DNA from: Phenylobacterium soli
Lineage (GTDB): Bacteria; Pseudomonadota; Alphaproteobacteria; Caulobacterales; Caulobacteraceae
Direction of reading: 5' to 3'
DNA: 64,000 bases
NCBI RefSeq assembly: GCF_003254475.1
Contig: NZ_QFYQ01000001.1
Coordinates: forward strand, 434,001 to 498,000
Positions 24,992 through 34,462 of this stretch are shown here, piece by piece. The number at the start of each line of letters is the position of its first letter. Within the stretch, counting starts at the first letter, position 1. The notes beneath the pieces are model-generated. The model was not told the DNA's origin, searched no databases, and saw nothing but the letters and a program-made list of their open reading frames with translations. The position numbers and the translations under genes are program-made.

Positions 24992-25636
24992 TCAGCCGAA
25001 GCTGAAGCCGCTGGCTGCGAGCGCCGCCTGGACCTCGCCGAGGACGCGGCCGACCGGCGGATGCTGGCTGACCCGGCCGAAGTAGGCGGCCACGCGCGGG
25101 TGGTCCTCCAGCAGGGTCGGCCGACCGACCAGCGGCCCCATGACCGGCACGCCCTGCAGCGCCGGGCCGAGCACGCAGTCGGCCAGGGTGAAGTCCGCCC
25201 CGGCGACGAAGCCGTCCTCGGACATGCTGGTCTCCAAAAGGCCGAGCGCGCGTTCCATCTTCTCTCGCGCCCTCGCCTTGGCCGCCTCGCCGCCGCCCTC
25301 CTGCAGGTCGTGGAACAGGCCGACGACGGCCGCGGTCAGGTCCTGGGCGAAGGCCCGCAGCAGGCGCACCCGGGCGCGGGCCTCGGGGCCCTGCGGCAGC
25401 AGCGCCGGCTCCGGGAAGCGGTCCTCGAGATAGTCGATGATGACCGCGCTCTCGGGCAGGGGCGAGCCGTCGTCGAGCACTAGGCACGGGATGGTGCCGG
25501 TCAGCGAGGCGCGGGCGTATTCCTCGCTCTTCAACCCGCCAGGTGGCGGTTCGATCGAAAGATCCAGACCCTTGGCGTAGATCGCCGCGCGCACTGGGGC
25601 GCAGAACGGCGACTGGTCGTCGGAATAGAGCTTCAT
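24992..25636 (-). CDS. Glutathione S-transferase family protein
   Basis: This 214 aa protein has an N-terminal thioredoxin fold with MKLYSDDQSPFCAPVRAAIY, where the Ser-Pro-Phe-Cys motif occupies the active-site position of zeta/beta-like bacterial GSTs. GTIPCLVLDDGSPLPESAVIIDYL holds the cis-proline and the glutathione-binding E-S pair. A helical C-terminal domain follows (FTLADCVLGPALQGVPVMGPL). ATG 25636 has GGGGTGAG upstream; the residues before it in the longer frame are not family-like. It lies between folC and trxA, with a terminator hairpin just upstream. Substrate unknown. Confidence 0.85.
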   Translation of the reverse strand: MKLYSDDQSPFCAPVRAAIYAKGLDLSIEPPPGGLKSEEYARASLTGTIPCLVLDDGSPLPESAVIIDYLEDRFPEPALLPQGPEARARVRLLRAFAQDLTAAVVGLFHDLQEGGGEAAKARAREKMERALGLLETSMSEDGFVAGADFTLADCVLGPALQGVPVMGPLVGRPTLLEDHPRVAAYFGRVSQHPPVGRVLGEVQAALAASGFSFG

Positions 25637-25654
25637 CTCACCCCCCACATGCAA

Positions 25655-25676
25655 ACGGCGGCGTTTCCGCCGCCGT
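25655..25676 (-). terminator. Hairpin terminator after trxA
   Basis: On the minus strand ACGGCGGCG, a GAAA tetraloop and CGCCGCCGT form a perfect 9 bp stem followed by TTTGC, 29 bases after the trxA stop. It would end the addB-addA-trxA transcript ahead of the GST gene. The T-run is short. Confidence 0.7.
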
Positions 25677-25704
25677 CCGCCAGTCGTTTGTCAGGCCGGC
25701 CGCC

Positions 25705-26034
25705 TCAGGCGGCGACGCCGGCCTCGGTCAGCCATTCGACGATCTTCGCCTTCGGCATCGCGCCGACCTTCATGGAGGCCATCTGGCCGCCCTTGAAGAG
25801 CATCATGGTCGGGATGCCGCGCACGCCGTAGCGCGAGGGGGTGGTCGGGCTCTCTTCGATGTTGAGCTTGGCCACGGTCACCTTGCCGGCGAGCTCCTCG
25901 GCGATCTGCTCCAGGGCGGGGGCGATCTGCTTGCAGGGACCACACCATTCGGCCCAGAAATCGACCAGCACCGGCTTGTCGGCCTGCAGGACGTCCTGCT
26001 CGAAGGACTCGTCGGTGACCTTCACGCTGCTCAT
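25705..26034 (-). CDS. trxA: Thioredoxin
   Basis: This is a general disulfide reductase of the cytoplasm. The active site is WAEWCGPCKQIAP (Cys31 and Cys34), with the cis-proline in RGIPTMMLFKGG and the full 109 aa thioredoxin fold. ATG 26034 begins MSSVKVTDESFEQDVL, as in family members. It lies 88 bases after addA on the same strand, a linkage common in alphaproteobacteria. That gap could hold a separate promoter, but I find only weak boxes. Confidence 0.96.
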   Translation of the reverse strand: MSSVKVTDESFEQDVLQADKPVLVDFWAEWCGPCKQIAPALEQIAEELAGKVTVAKLNIEESPTTPSRYGVRGIPTMMLFKGGQMASMKVGAMPKAKIVEWLTEAGVAA

Positions 26035-26122
26035 GTGGAAGCTCCTAAAACCTTCGGATCGACCAGCGAACGCGGGTTCGCGGTCCTCCGATCCGCCGAT
26101 GTAGGCGGCGCTATAGCTCGTA

Positions 26123-29100
26123 TCAACCGCTTGCGCTGAGTCCCGCAAGGCTTGCCGTTATCAAGTTTTCTGGCACGGGCATCAGCTTGGGGCCGTCGGT
26201 CCACACAAGCGCGGCCTCGATGCGACGGCCCGGGAACACCTCCGACAGCACCGCCCAGTAGATCGCCATCTGGCGCAGATAGGCCGGGTCGGCGTCCGCG
26301 ATGGCCGAGGGCGAGGGCCGGTTGGTCTTGAAGTCGGCGACCAGCACCCGGTCGGGCAGGACGACGAGGCGGTCGATCCGCCCGGAGATCTTCAGGCCCG
26401 GCGGCAGGGCCGCCGCGGAGCCGGCGATCGCCACCTCGGCCCGCGAGCCGGGGCCGAACACCTCGGCGAAGCGAGGATCGTCCAGCACCGAGAGGGCGGC
26501 GGCGGTCATCTCGGCGCGCTGGGCCGCGTCCAGGTCCCGCTCACGGCCCAGCAGGGCGGCGGCCCCGGCCGCGCGGCCCTCGGCCGGCAGGTCGGGCAGG
26601 AGCTGCAGCAGCTTGTGGATCAGGTCGCCGCGCCGGAAGCGGCCGAGGCCGCCGGTCTCCGCCAGCGGCGAAGGGGCGGCGACCCGGGCGCCTTCGCCAA
26701 GGTCGGAGGGCGAGGCGTATCGGCCGAAGGCCTCGGGCGGGGCGAGCGCACCCGCCCAGGCCGGCAGGGTGGCGGCGGCGGTCACGGCGACGCCGGCGGC
26801 GCCGAGGGCGCGCGGGTCGGGGCCATAGCGGCGCACCTGCATCTCGCCGCAGGCGACGGTGCGGACCTTGGGGGCCACCTCGTCTTGGTCGAGGGCGGCG
26901 GAGACCGCGCCCCACCAGCCCTTCAGCTTCGCCTCGTCGCCCCGCTTGGGCGCGCGGCCGCAGAGCACCAGGCGGTCGCGGGCGCGGGTCAGGGCCACGT
27001 AGAGCAGGCGGTAGGCCTCGTCCGCCTCACGCCCGGCGCGGCGCTCGCGGGCCGCGGCCGAGGCCCCGCAGTCGCGGGCCGACGAGGCGCACCACAGGAA
27101 CCCGGATCCCAGGCCTTCTCTGGCTTCCGTCTCCATCAGCGGCGAGCCGCGCTGGGTCTGGGTGAGCGTGGTCTCCGGCAGGAAGACGATCGGCGCCTCC
27201 AGCCCCTTGGCCCCGTGGGCGGTCATCACCCGCACCTCGTCGCGGGCGGCCTCCATCTCGCGCTTGACGGTGATCGAGAGGCTTTCGAAGTCGAAGGCCA
27301 GACGCTCCAGCTCGTGCACGCCGCGGCCCTCGGCCGCCATCACCTGGGCCAGGAACTCGTCGAGCGCGTCCTCGGCCTCGCCGCCGAGCCGGCGCAGGAG
27401 CCGCCGGCGCATGGACCGCCCCTGGCCGTCCGTCAGGCCGAGCACTCCGGCGTAGAATTCGAACGGCCGCGCGGTGCGGCCGCGGGCCAGCACCTCGGAG
27501 AGGAAGGCCGCCGCCTCGCTCCATTCCGGCCGCTCGCCGGCCCGGCGCTGCAGGCGCTCCCACAGCGGCTCTCGTTCGCGGCCGAAGGCGAGGTCGTAGA
27601 GGCTGTCGTCGGAGACCTCGCAGAACGGGCTGCGCAGCAGGGCCGCCACAGTCAGCTCGTCGCCGGGGAACAGGGCGAAGCGGGCGAGCCCCAGCAGGTC
27701 GTCGAAGACGATATGCTCGGAGAGCGCCAGCCGGTCGGCGCCGGCGACCGGGATTCCCTCCTGCTTGAGGGCCCGCAGGATCTCCTCGAAGAGGGCCCGC
27801 CGGCGGCGCACGAGGATCAGCACATCGCCCGCCTTGGCCGGCCGCCACTCGCGCCGCTCCTTGTCGAACACCGCATCCCCGCGGGCGATCAGGTCGCGGA
27901 TCTCGCAGGCGATCTTGCGGGCAAGGGAGCGGTTGGCGCTGTCCTCGGGCGTCGCGTCGAGCGGCGCGTCCCAGGCCTGGCGCTCCGGGCTCTCCGGCTC
28001 CTTCTCCAGCGGCCAGACGTCGACGCAGCCGTCGTGATCGGCGCGCATCGGCTGGTGCAGGATGGGCTCCAGGTCGGGCCGCGGCTGGATCGCGCCGGCG
28101 AGCTCGGCCGGGGCGAAGACGGCGTCGACGAAGGACAGCACCTGCGGCGTCGAGCGCCAGGAGGCCAGGAGGTCCACCCGCTCGAAGCGGAATCCGGCGC
28201 CGGTCGCCCGGTCGCGATGGAACTCGAACTCGTGGATCAGGAGCTCGGGCTGGGCGCCCTGGAAGGAATAGATCGACTGCTTCTCGTCGCCGACGACGAA
28301 CAGGTTGCGGGTGCGGCCGGCCTCAGGGTCGACACCGTCGCCGGAGAAGAACTCCTCGGTCAGGGCGCGGACGATGCGCCACTGGTCGGGGGCGGTGTCC
28401 TGGGCCTCGTCCACCAGGATGTGGTCGACGCCGCCATCGAGCTTGTAGAGCACCCAGGCCGCCGCCGGCGCGCTGCGCAGGAGGTGGCGCGTCTTCTCGA
28501 TCAGGTCGGTGAAGTCGAGGGCGCCGGCGAGGTCCTTCTCCAGCCGGTAGGCGGTGAGGTAGGCGTCGGCCAGGGTCAAGGCGTAGACCGTGTCCCAGGC
28601 GACCTGGGCGGCGCGCACGCGGTCGCGGGCGGCCTCCAACCGGGCCTGCTCGGAGAGCAGCTTCAGCCGCAGCTCCTCGCGGGCCTTCAGGCCCGAGGTC
28701 TTGGCGACCCAGGTCGCGGCTGTGCCCTCGCCGCCCTGGGTGAAGAAGACGCCGAGCGCCGCCGAAAGCTCCGCCTGCGGGTCGGCCGCGACGAGGCCCA
28801 TCTGGCGGGCGCATTTCTGGTCGGTGGCCGTGCCGGCCGACAGCACCGCCACCGCCTGGCGCCACAGATCGCGATCGAGGGTGGCCATGGCGGCGCGGGC
28901 GATCGCCTCGGGGTCGTCCGGCGTCGCGAAGCCGCAGGCGCTCCAAACCCAGTCCATGGCCCCGGCGAGCCCGCCCTCCCGCTGCAGGAACGCGGCGAGC
29001 GCCCCGCGGCGGGTCTCGAAGTCGGCGAACATCGCCTCGAAGCTCATGAAGTCGAGCGCGACGGAGAACCGCGCATAGGCTTCGGCCACCGCCCCCTCGC

Positions 29101-29626
29101 CCTTCATGGCGTGGCGGGCGACCGCCCGGCGCGCGGCCTGGGCGACGGCGGCCGAGGCGGCGTCGTCCATCACCCGGAAGCCGGGCGAGACGCCGGCTTC
29201 GAGCGGGAAACGGCGCAGTAGCTTCTCGCAGAAGGCGTGGATCGTCTGGATCTTCAGGCCGCCGGGGGTTTCCAGGGCGCGGGCGAAGAGGGCGCGCGCC
29301 TCGGACAGGCGGCGGTCATCGTAGGCGGCGGGGTCGCGGCCCTCGAGCTTCGCCAGCGCCTCGCGCAGGCTGTCGTCGGCGCGCACCGACCAGCCGCCGA
29401 GCAGCTCGTAGAGCCGCCGCTGCATCTCGGCGGCCGCGGCCTTGGTGTAGGTCACGCAGAGGATGGTCTCGGGCTCGGCGCCGGCCAGCAGCAGGCGCGC
29501 GACCCGGTCGATCAGGGTCTTGGTCTTGCCCGAGCCGGCGTTGGCGGTGACGAAGGCCGACAGCCGCGGATCGGCGGCCAGGCCTTGCGGATCGACGGCG
29601 GGGCGGGCGGCGTCGATGAGGCTCAC
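26123..29626 (-). CDS. addA: AddA, helicase-nuclease subunit of AddAB
   Basis: AddAB resects double-strand breaks up to a recombination hotspot and loads RecA. AddA is a UvrD-type 3'-5' helicase with a C-terminal RecB-like nuclease. The Walker A is TANAGSGKTKTLIDRVARLL (residues about 28-36), Walker B-like LVDEAQDTAPDQW near residue 405, and motif V/VI VMTAHGAKGLEAPIVFLPETT and RLLYVALTRARDRLVL. The nuclease motif is GRIDRLVVLPDRVLVADFKTNR near residue 1115. GTG 29626 overlaps the addB stop (GTGA) and has GAGGAGG upstream, giving 1167 aa. Confidence 0.96.
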   Translation of the reverse strand: MSLIDAARPAVDPQGLAADPRLSAFVTANAGSGKTKTLIDRVARLLLAGAEPETILCVTYTKAAAAEMQRRLYELLGGWSVRADDSLREALAKLEGRDPAAYDDRRLSEARALFARALETPGGLKIQTIHAFCEKLLRRFPLEAGVSPGFRVMDDAASAAVAQAARRAVARHAMKGEGAVAEAYARFSVALDFMSFEAMFADFETRRGALAAFLQREGGLAGAMDWVWSACGFATPDDPEAIARAAMATLDRDLWRQAVAVLSAGTATDQKCARQMGLVAADPQAELSAALGVFFTQGGEGTAATWVAKTSGLKAREELRLKLLSEQARLEAARDRVRAAQVAWDTVYALTLADAYLTAYRLEKDLAGALDFTDLIEKTRHLLRSAPAAAWVLYKLDGGVDHILVDEAQDTAPDQWRIVRALTEEFFSGDGVDPEAGRTRNLFVVGDEKQSIYSFQGAQPELLIHEFEFHRDRATGAGFRFERVDLLASWRSTPQVLSFVDAVFAPAELAGAIQPRPDLEPILHQPMRADHDGCVDVWPLEKEPESPERQAWDAPLDATPEDSANRSLARKIACEIRDLIARGDAVFDKERREWRPAKAGDVLILVRRRRALFEEILRALKQEGIPVAGADRLALSEHIVFDDLLGLARFALFPGDELTVAALLRSPFCEVSDDSLYDLAFGREREPLWERLQRRAGERPEWSEAAAFLSEVLARGRTARPFEFYAGVLGLTDGQGRSMRRRLLRRLGGEAEDALDEFLAQVMAAEGRGVHELERLAFDFESLSITVKREMEAARDEVRVMTAHGAKGLEAPIVFLPETTLTQTQRGSPLMETEAREGLGSGFLWCASSARDCGASAAARERRAGREADEAYRLLYVALTRARDRLVLCGRAPKRGDEAKLKGWWGAVSAALDQDEVAPKVRTVACGEMQVRRYGPDPRALGAAGVAVTAAATLPAWAGALAPPEAFGRYASPSDLGEGARVAAPSPLAETGGLGRFRRGDLIHKLLQLLPDLPAEGRAAGAAALLGRERDLDAAQRAEMTAAALSVLDDPRFAEVFGPGSRAEVAIAGSAAALPPGLKISGRIDRLVVLPDRVLVADFKTNRPSPSAIADADPAYLRQMAIYWAVLSEVFPGRRIEAALVWTDGPKLMPVPENLITASLAGLSASG

Positions 29627-32600
29627 TCCTCGCCCTCCTCGCCGCTGGTGGACCATTCGAAGACGCGGGCCAGATGGTCGTAGTCCGAGACGCGCGCCTT
29701 CACGAACTGGGGCGCGGTGCGCGAGGGATAGGGCTGGGAGGGCCCGTCATAGCGCTCGATCAGGGCCTTCAGCCCCTCCAGCGCGCGGGCCGCGGCCTCG
29801 GCGCTCTCCTCGCCCGCCGCGGCGCGGGTCTCCACCTTGCCGGCGGGCTTGCGGCCGGTGACCTCGAGATAGGTCAGGTCGCCAGGCTCCAGCTTGCCCA
29901 GTTCGGCGAAGCCGCCGGCCGCCAGGATCGCCGCGGTCAGGGTGAGCTGGGGCGAGAAGCCCGTGGACACTTCCTTCTTGGACGGCGCCTTGCCGGTCTT
30001 GAAGTCGAGGATGTGCCCGAAGCCCTCGGGCGTGGCCTCGATGCGGTCCGCCCGGGCGGTGACCTTGAAGGGTCCGGCCGGGGCGGCGAAGGTGAGCTCG
30101 CCCTTCAGCTCCACGTGCACCGCGCGCCCGTCGGCGCGGCGCTCGGCCTCCAGCTCGGCGACCCATTGCGCCGCCTCGCGCGCCAGGGCCTGTTCGCGGG
30201 CCAGGGCCTCGTGCGGCAGGCCGGCCTTCTCCAGCTCCTCGAGGTAGTAGGACTCGAACCGCTCGGCGGCGGTGTCTTCCGCATAGGCCTCGGCCAGGCG
30301 CTCGAACGCCGCGTGGATCGCGGTGCCGCGGGCGCGCACGTCGGCGGCCACGTCCGGCCGGTCCAGCGGGAAGAGCTTGAGGATGTCGCGCGCCCAGACG
30401 GCGTAGGGGTCGCGGGTCAGGGTCTCCACGCGGGTGACGGCCATCTCCCGCGGCCGGGCGGCCAGCGGCGGGACCGGCGCGGGGCGGGCTGCGGGGCGGT
30501 ACTCGCCCGGCGCGTCGAGGGCGCGGGCCCAGGCGAGCGCCTCGGGTCGGCCGGGGATCTCCACCTCGGCGCCGGCGGCCAGCGTCTCCAGCCGCCACAG
30601 CCAGCGGGACTTCACCGAGGGCGCGCCCTCGCGCCGCTCGGTGTGGAGCAGGATGACCTCGGGCGCGCAGGCGGCCTGGGCGAAGTCGTGGGCGGCGAGG
30701 CCGATGCGGCGCTCGGGTGAGGGCAGGCCGAGCTCGCGGCGCATCGGGCGCGACAGGAACGGATCGAGCGGCGCGGCGCGCGGCCACACGCCCTCCTCCA
30801 GGCCGGCGACGATCAGCCGGTCGGCGCGCACGAGCCGCGCCTCGATGGCGCCGAGAATGCGCAGGCGCGGGTGGGTGGCTCCGCCCGAGCGGATGGTCTC
30901 GCCCGAGGTCAGCCGCTCCAGGAGATCGGCGAAGCCGCGCGGATCGACGCTCGGCAACCCTTTGTCGGCGATCAGCGCGGCGATCAGCCGGGCCATGGCC
31001 TCGCCGCCGTGGCCGGCCCAGAGGTCGCCCGTCGAACCCGACGCGTCCGCCGCGACCGCCTCCATGGCGGCGGCGAGGCGGCGCGCGGCGGCGGCCGGGG
31101 CGTCGTGGCCGGCCGTCCAGGCGAGGGTTTCGACGATCCTGCGCAGGTCCGCCGCCAGAGGCTGGGCCTCGCCCCCGCGCCCGGCCAGGCGGGCGGCGAG
31201 TTCGTCCCAGCTGCGCGGGCGCGGGCCGCGGAGGGCGCAGCGCTCCAGGATCTCGGAGAGGCGCGCCAGGTCCTCCGGCGCGCGGCCGAGCCGGGCGTAG
31301 GGGTGCTTGACGAGCCCGAGCAGGACCACCGGATCCAGCGGATCGACCGCGGCGCGCGCCAGCAGGGCGGCGAGAGCCCCGCACGGGGAGCCGGCCAGGC
31401 TCTCGCCTGCCGAGGAGTCCGGGACCACGCCCCAGCGGGCGAGCTTGGCGGTCACGCGGCGGGCCAGCGCCTGGTCGGGAGTGACGAGGGCGGCGGTGCG
31501 CTCGGGGGTCTCCAGCGCCTCGCGCAGCAGCAGGGCCGCGGCGCTGGCGGCCTCCTCTTCGGTGCGCGCGCTGACCAGGGAGAGGCCCTCCAGCCCCTCG
31601 GCGATGGGATCGGCCGGCGCGCCGGCCTCGGCCTGACGCAGCCGGGCGATGACGCCCAGCCAGTCGGCCGTCTCCTCGGCCGGCCGAAGCGCCTCGTTGA
31701 CGATCCGCCGCCGCCAGCGGCCTTGGGCGTCGGCGCCGCCGGAGGCGGGCCAGATGGCCACTTGATCCTTGGCCACCCCGGCGTGGTCGAGCAGGCGCTT
31801 GAGCGCGCCCTGCGGATGCTGGACGTCGACCTTGGCCCAGGCCCGGTCGGCAAGGCCTTCGTCGAGGCCGGGGAGGACGACGCAGCCCTGCGGCGCGGCG
31901 GCGATGGCGACCAGCAGGTCGCGGGTGGCCGGCGCGGTGCCGGTGGAGCCGGCCGCGACCAGCACCCCCTGGGGCGGGCGGGCTGTCCAGGTGTCGGCCA
32001 GCCGCCGCAGCAGGGTGACGCGCCGCTCGCTGACATCGGCGAGGCCGAGCTCGGCCAGCCGCCTGGGCCAGGCCTCGATGGCCGCCTCGAGGAAGCCGCG
32101 GGAGACCTGCCAGTGCTCGGCGAGGTCCTGGGCCACGAGGCCCTCCAGCTTGCCGGCCAGCTCGACCTCCTCGATCTGGGCGGAGTCGAAGAAGCCGCCG
32201 AGCGCGTCGGCGAGCTCCAGGGCCGAGGCGGCCGTGAGCTCGCGGCCCGGCAGCAGGCCGGCGTGGCCGGCCACAAGGCGGGTCAGCTCGAAGCGGCGGG
32301 TGAGCGGATCGATGGCGGCCGGCAGATCGAGGGCCAGGTCGCCCGGCTCGAAGGGCGGCTCGCCCTCGTCGAGGTCGCCGAGCGGGCGCATCTGCGGCGG
32401 CAGGACCGCCCGCCCGCACGCAGCGGCGACGAAGGCGTCGGCCAGGGCCCGGGCGCCGCGGCGGGTGGGGGTGAGGATGGTCGCCTGCGAGAGCGCCTCG
32501 GGGCCGAGCGGCGCCAGGGCGTCCATCAGTCCCAGGGCGAGGTCCTGCACGAACGGCCGGTGTGCCGGGATGTTGAACCAGCGCGGCGCCGGCCGATCCA

Positions 32601-32631
32601 GGAAAACCGCGGTCCCTGGGGCTGGCCTCAC
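29623..32631 (-). CDS. addB: AddB, second subunit of AddAB
   Basis: AddB is the partner nuclease and scaffold; its helicase part is inactive. This 1002 aa protein shows the alphaproteobacterial AddB layout: a start FLDRPAPRWFNIPAHRPFVQ, ILTPTRRGARALADAFVAAA near residue 45 in place of a good Walker A, and a C-terminal RecB-like nuclease with GFGHILDFKTGKAPSKK near residue 860. The cysteines that hold a 4Fe-4S cluster in Bacillus AddB are absent from the C-terminal region. GTG 32631 overlaps the murU stop; the longer frame upstream is antisense-type shadow. Confidence 0.93.
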   Translation of the reverse strand: MRPAPGTAVFLDRPAPRWFNIPAHRPFVQDLALGLMDALAPLGPEALSQATILTPTRRGARALADAFVAAACGRAVLPPQMRPLGDLDEGEPPFEPGDLALDLPAAIDPLTRRFELTRLVAGHAGLLPGRELTAASALELADALGGFFDSAQIEEVELAGKLEGLVAQDLAEHWQVSRGFLEAAIEAWPRRLAELGLADVSERRVTLLRRLADTWTARPPQGVLVAAGSTGTAPATRDLLVAIAAAPQGCVVLPGLDEGLADRAWAKVDVQHPQGALKRLLDHAGVAKDQVAIWPASGGADAQGRWRRRIVNEALRPAEETADWLGVIARLRQAEAGAPADPIAEGLEGLSLVSARTEEEAASAAALLLREALETPERTAALVTPDQALARRVTAKLARWGVVPDSSAGESLAGSPCGALAALLARAAVDPLDPVVLLGLVKHPYARLGRAPEDLARLSEILERCALRGPRPRSWDELAARLAGRGGEAQPLAADLRRIVETLAWTAGHDAPAAAARRLAAAMEAVAADASGSTGDLWAGHGGEAMARLIAALIADKGLPSVDPRGFADLLERLTSGETIRSGGATHPRLRILGAIEARLVRADRLIVAGLEEGVWPRAAPLDPFLSRPMRRELGLPSPERRIGLAAHDFAQAACAPEVILLHTERREGAPSVKSRWLWRLETLAAGAEVEIPGRPEALAWARALDAPGEYRPAARPAPVPPLAARPREMAVTRVETLTRDPYAVWARDILKLFPLDRPDVAADVRARGTAIHAAFERLAEAYAEDTAAERFESYYLEELEKAGLPHEALAREQALAREAAQWVAELEAERRADGRAVHVELKGELTFAAPAGPFKVTARADRIEATPEGFGHILDFKTGKAPSKKEVSTGFSPQLTLTAAILAAGGFAELGKLEPGDLTYLEVTGRKPAGKVETRAAAGEESAEAAARALEGLKALIERYDGPSQPYPSRTAPQFVKARVSDYDHLARVFEWSTSGEEGEE

Positions 32632-33356
32632 GTGAGCTCCTTGAGCCTCGCCTCCGCGGCGTCGCGCGCGGCGGGGTCGCCCACGTGCATCCAGAAGGCC
32701 TGCATCTCGACGCCGAAGAACCGTCCCTCGGCCTGCAGCCGGCGCCAGACCGGCTGGATCGGGAACGGGCCGGCCTTCGGCTGGTCGTCGAGCACCTGCG
32801 GCTTGAGGATGCCGAAGCCGATGTTGGCGAAGGGCGTCACGACGTCCGGCGAGGTGGAGTGGGTCAGGCGGCCGGCCTCGTCCATGAAGAAGCCCTGCGG
32901 CCCCTCGAAGCCGATGCCGTGGCCGCGGCGGACCAGCAGCATCAGGATGTCCATGTCCTGCGGCCGCCAGGCGCGCTTGAGGCTCTCCAGCGGCGGCAGG
33001 CCCTCGTCGAGCCACAGGGAGTCGATGTTGGCGACGAAGATCGGCGCCTCGCCCAGCAATGGCCGGGCGTGCTGGATGCCGCCGCCGGAATCCAGCAGCT
33101 CCCCGCGCTCGTCGGAGATCAGCACCTCGAGGTCGCTGCGCCGGGAAAGATGGGCCTCCATCTGGTCGGCGAAATGATGGACGTTGACCACCGCGCGCTC
33201 GACCCCGGCGTCCGCCAGGCGGTCGAGCACATGGTCGATGAGCGGCCGGCCCGCGACCTCGATCAGCGCCTTGGGGGTGTGGTCGGTGAGCGGCCGCATG
33301 CGGGTGCCGAGGCCCGCCGCCAGCACCATCGCGGTCTTGGGGCCGGCCCCGTTCAC
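32628..33356 (-). CDS. murU: MurU-like N-acetylmuramate-1-phosphate uridylyltransferase
   Basis: This nucleotidyltransferase of 242 aa has the motif AMVLAAGLGTRMRPLTDHTPKAL (residues about 9-31), the substrate motif ELLDSGGGIQHARPLLG, and VANIDSLWLDEG for the metal Asp. In the cell-wall recycling bypass MurU turns MurNAc-1-phosphate into UDP-MurNAc, skipping the fosfomycin target MurA. The assignment rests mainly on its neighbour, an AmgK-like sugar kinase, whose stop overlaps this GTG start (GTGA). Other sugar-1-phosphate substrates cannot be excluded from sequence alone. Confidence 0.85.
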   Translation of the reverse strand: MNGAGPKTAMVLAAGLGTRMRPLTDHTPKALIEVAGRPLIDHVLDRLADAGVERAVVNVHHFADQMEAHLSRRSDLEVLISDERGELLDSGGGIQHARPLLGEAPIFVANIDSLWLDEGLPPLESLKRAWRPQDMDILMLLVRRGHGIGFEGPQGFFMDEAGRLTHSTSPDVVTPFANIGFGILKPQVLDDQPKAGPFPIQPVWRRLQAEGRFFGVEMQAFWMHVGDPAARDAAEARLKELT

Positions 33357-34462
33357 GCGCGGAACTCCGCGGGGACGTGGCGGTCGAACCAGACCTTGAG
33401 CCCGGCGAGCGCCGGGTCGGTCAGGTTGCGTTCGAGATAGCGCCAGGTGCGGGGCATGAAGGCCTTGTACTGCGTCCGGCCGAGGAGCGCCTGCCTGGCG
33501 AACACGCGGCCGAGGATGCGCGCGGCGTTGGAGACGGCGAGTTCGCGGTATTCGGCCAGGAACGACGCGCGGTCGAGACCTGGGCGCGCGGCGAGGTAGC
33601 GGTCGAGCATGGCGGCCTCCAGCTCCGGCGAGACGTCGCGGCGGGCGTCCTGCAGCAGGTGCAGGAGGTCCCAGGCGGGGTGACCGCGCAGGGCGTCCTG
33701 GAAATCGAGCAGGCCGACGCGGGCTGCGCCGGCGCGCTGCGGCAGCCAGAGCAGGTTCTGGGCATGGTAGTCGCGGTGGGTGAAGACGCTCGCCCCGGCC
33801 GCGCCGCGGGCGAAGATTGGCGTCCAGAGCGCCTCCCACTCGGCGGCCGCCTCGGCACCGAACGCGGGCATGCCGGCGAACTGCGGCCACCATTCGAGGA
33901 AGGTGTCGGTCCCGACCTTGAGGGCCAGGGCGTCGTAGGTGAGGAGCGGCCAGGCCGCGTCGCCTTCCCGCAGCACGTCCGGCGGCGGCTGCGCGTGCAG
34001 CGCGACCTGCACGTCCACTGCGGCCTCGTAGAGCGGGCGCTCGCCCAGGCCCTCGGCGATCAGGGTGGCGTAGAGCCCGTCCCCCAGATCCTCCAGCACG
34101 GCGAGGCCCTGGTCGATGTCGTGGGCCGGGACCTGCGGCGCCGAAAGGCCGAGGGAACGAAGGTAGGCGGCGATGGTCACGAAGGCCGCCACCGAGCCGG
34201 CGGCGAGGCGCGAGGCGGCGTTGTAGCCCAGGGCCATGCGTTCGGCCTCGGTCGCGCCGGGCGGGCAGACCGCGCTCTCCAGGGCCGGCGGCTGGTCCAT
34301 GAAGATGAAGCTCTGGCCCGACGGCATGCGCAGGCGCTCGTAGAGCCGGGTGGAGGCGTCGCCGCCCATGGCGATCCGCTCCGCCGCGCCGAAGCCCGCG
34401 GACTCCAGGAACGCCCGCTTCAGCGCCTCGCGATCACTGCCCTTCGCCAAATCCAAGCTCAC
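33353..34462 (-). CDS. amgK: AmgK-like anomeric MurNAc/GlcNAc kinase
   Basis: This aminoglycoside-phosphotransferase-fold kinase has 369 aa if started at GTG 34462. The catalytic loop is FTHRDYHAQNLLWL and the metal DFG-like motif is LLDFQDALRGHPAWDL. The N-terminal lobe has GGDASTRLYERLR and FIFMDQPP. AmgK phosphorylates C1 of MurNAc released in peptidoglycan recycling, feeding MurU just downstream. The start is uncertain: ATG 34480, GTG 34462, TTG 34456 and TTG 34450 are all in frame, and all overlap the end of tsaE (to 34434). Confidence 0.85.
   Translation of the reverse strand: MSLDLAKGSDREALKRAFLESAGFGAAERIAMGGDASTRLYERLRMPSGQSFIFMDQPPALESAVCPPGATEAERMALGYNAASRLAAGSVAAFVTIAAYLRSLGLSAPQVPAHDIDQGLAVLEDLGDGLYATLIAEGLGERPLYEAAVDVQVALHAQPPPDVLREGDAAWPLLTYDALALKVGTDTFLEWWPQFAGMPAFGAEAAAEWEALWTPIFARGAAGASVFTHRDYHAQNLLWLPQRAGAARVGLLDFQDALRGHPAWDLLHLLQDARRDVSPELEAAMLDRYLAARPGLDRASFLAEYRELAVSNAARILGRVFARQALLGRTQYKAFMPRTWRYLERNLTDPALAGLKVWFDRHVPAEFRA

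Noticed and set aside
26615..29221. A plus-strand frame of 868 codons inside addA
   Set aside because: It is an antisense shadow of a protein with all helicase motifs intact, and has no ribosome site or family features.
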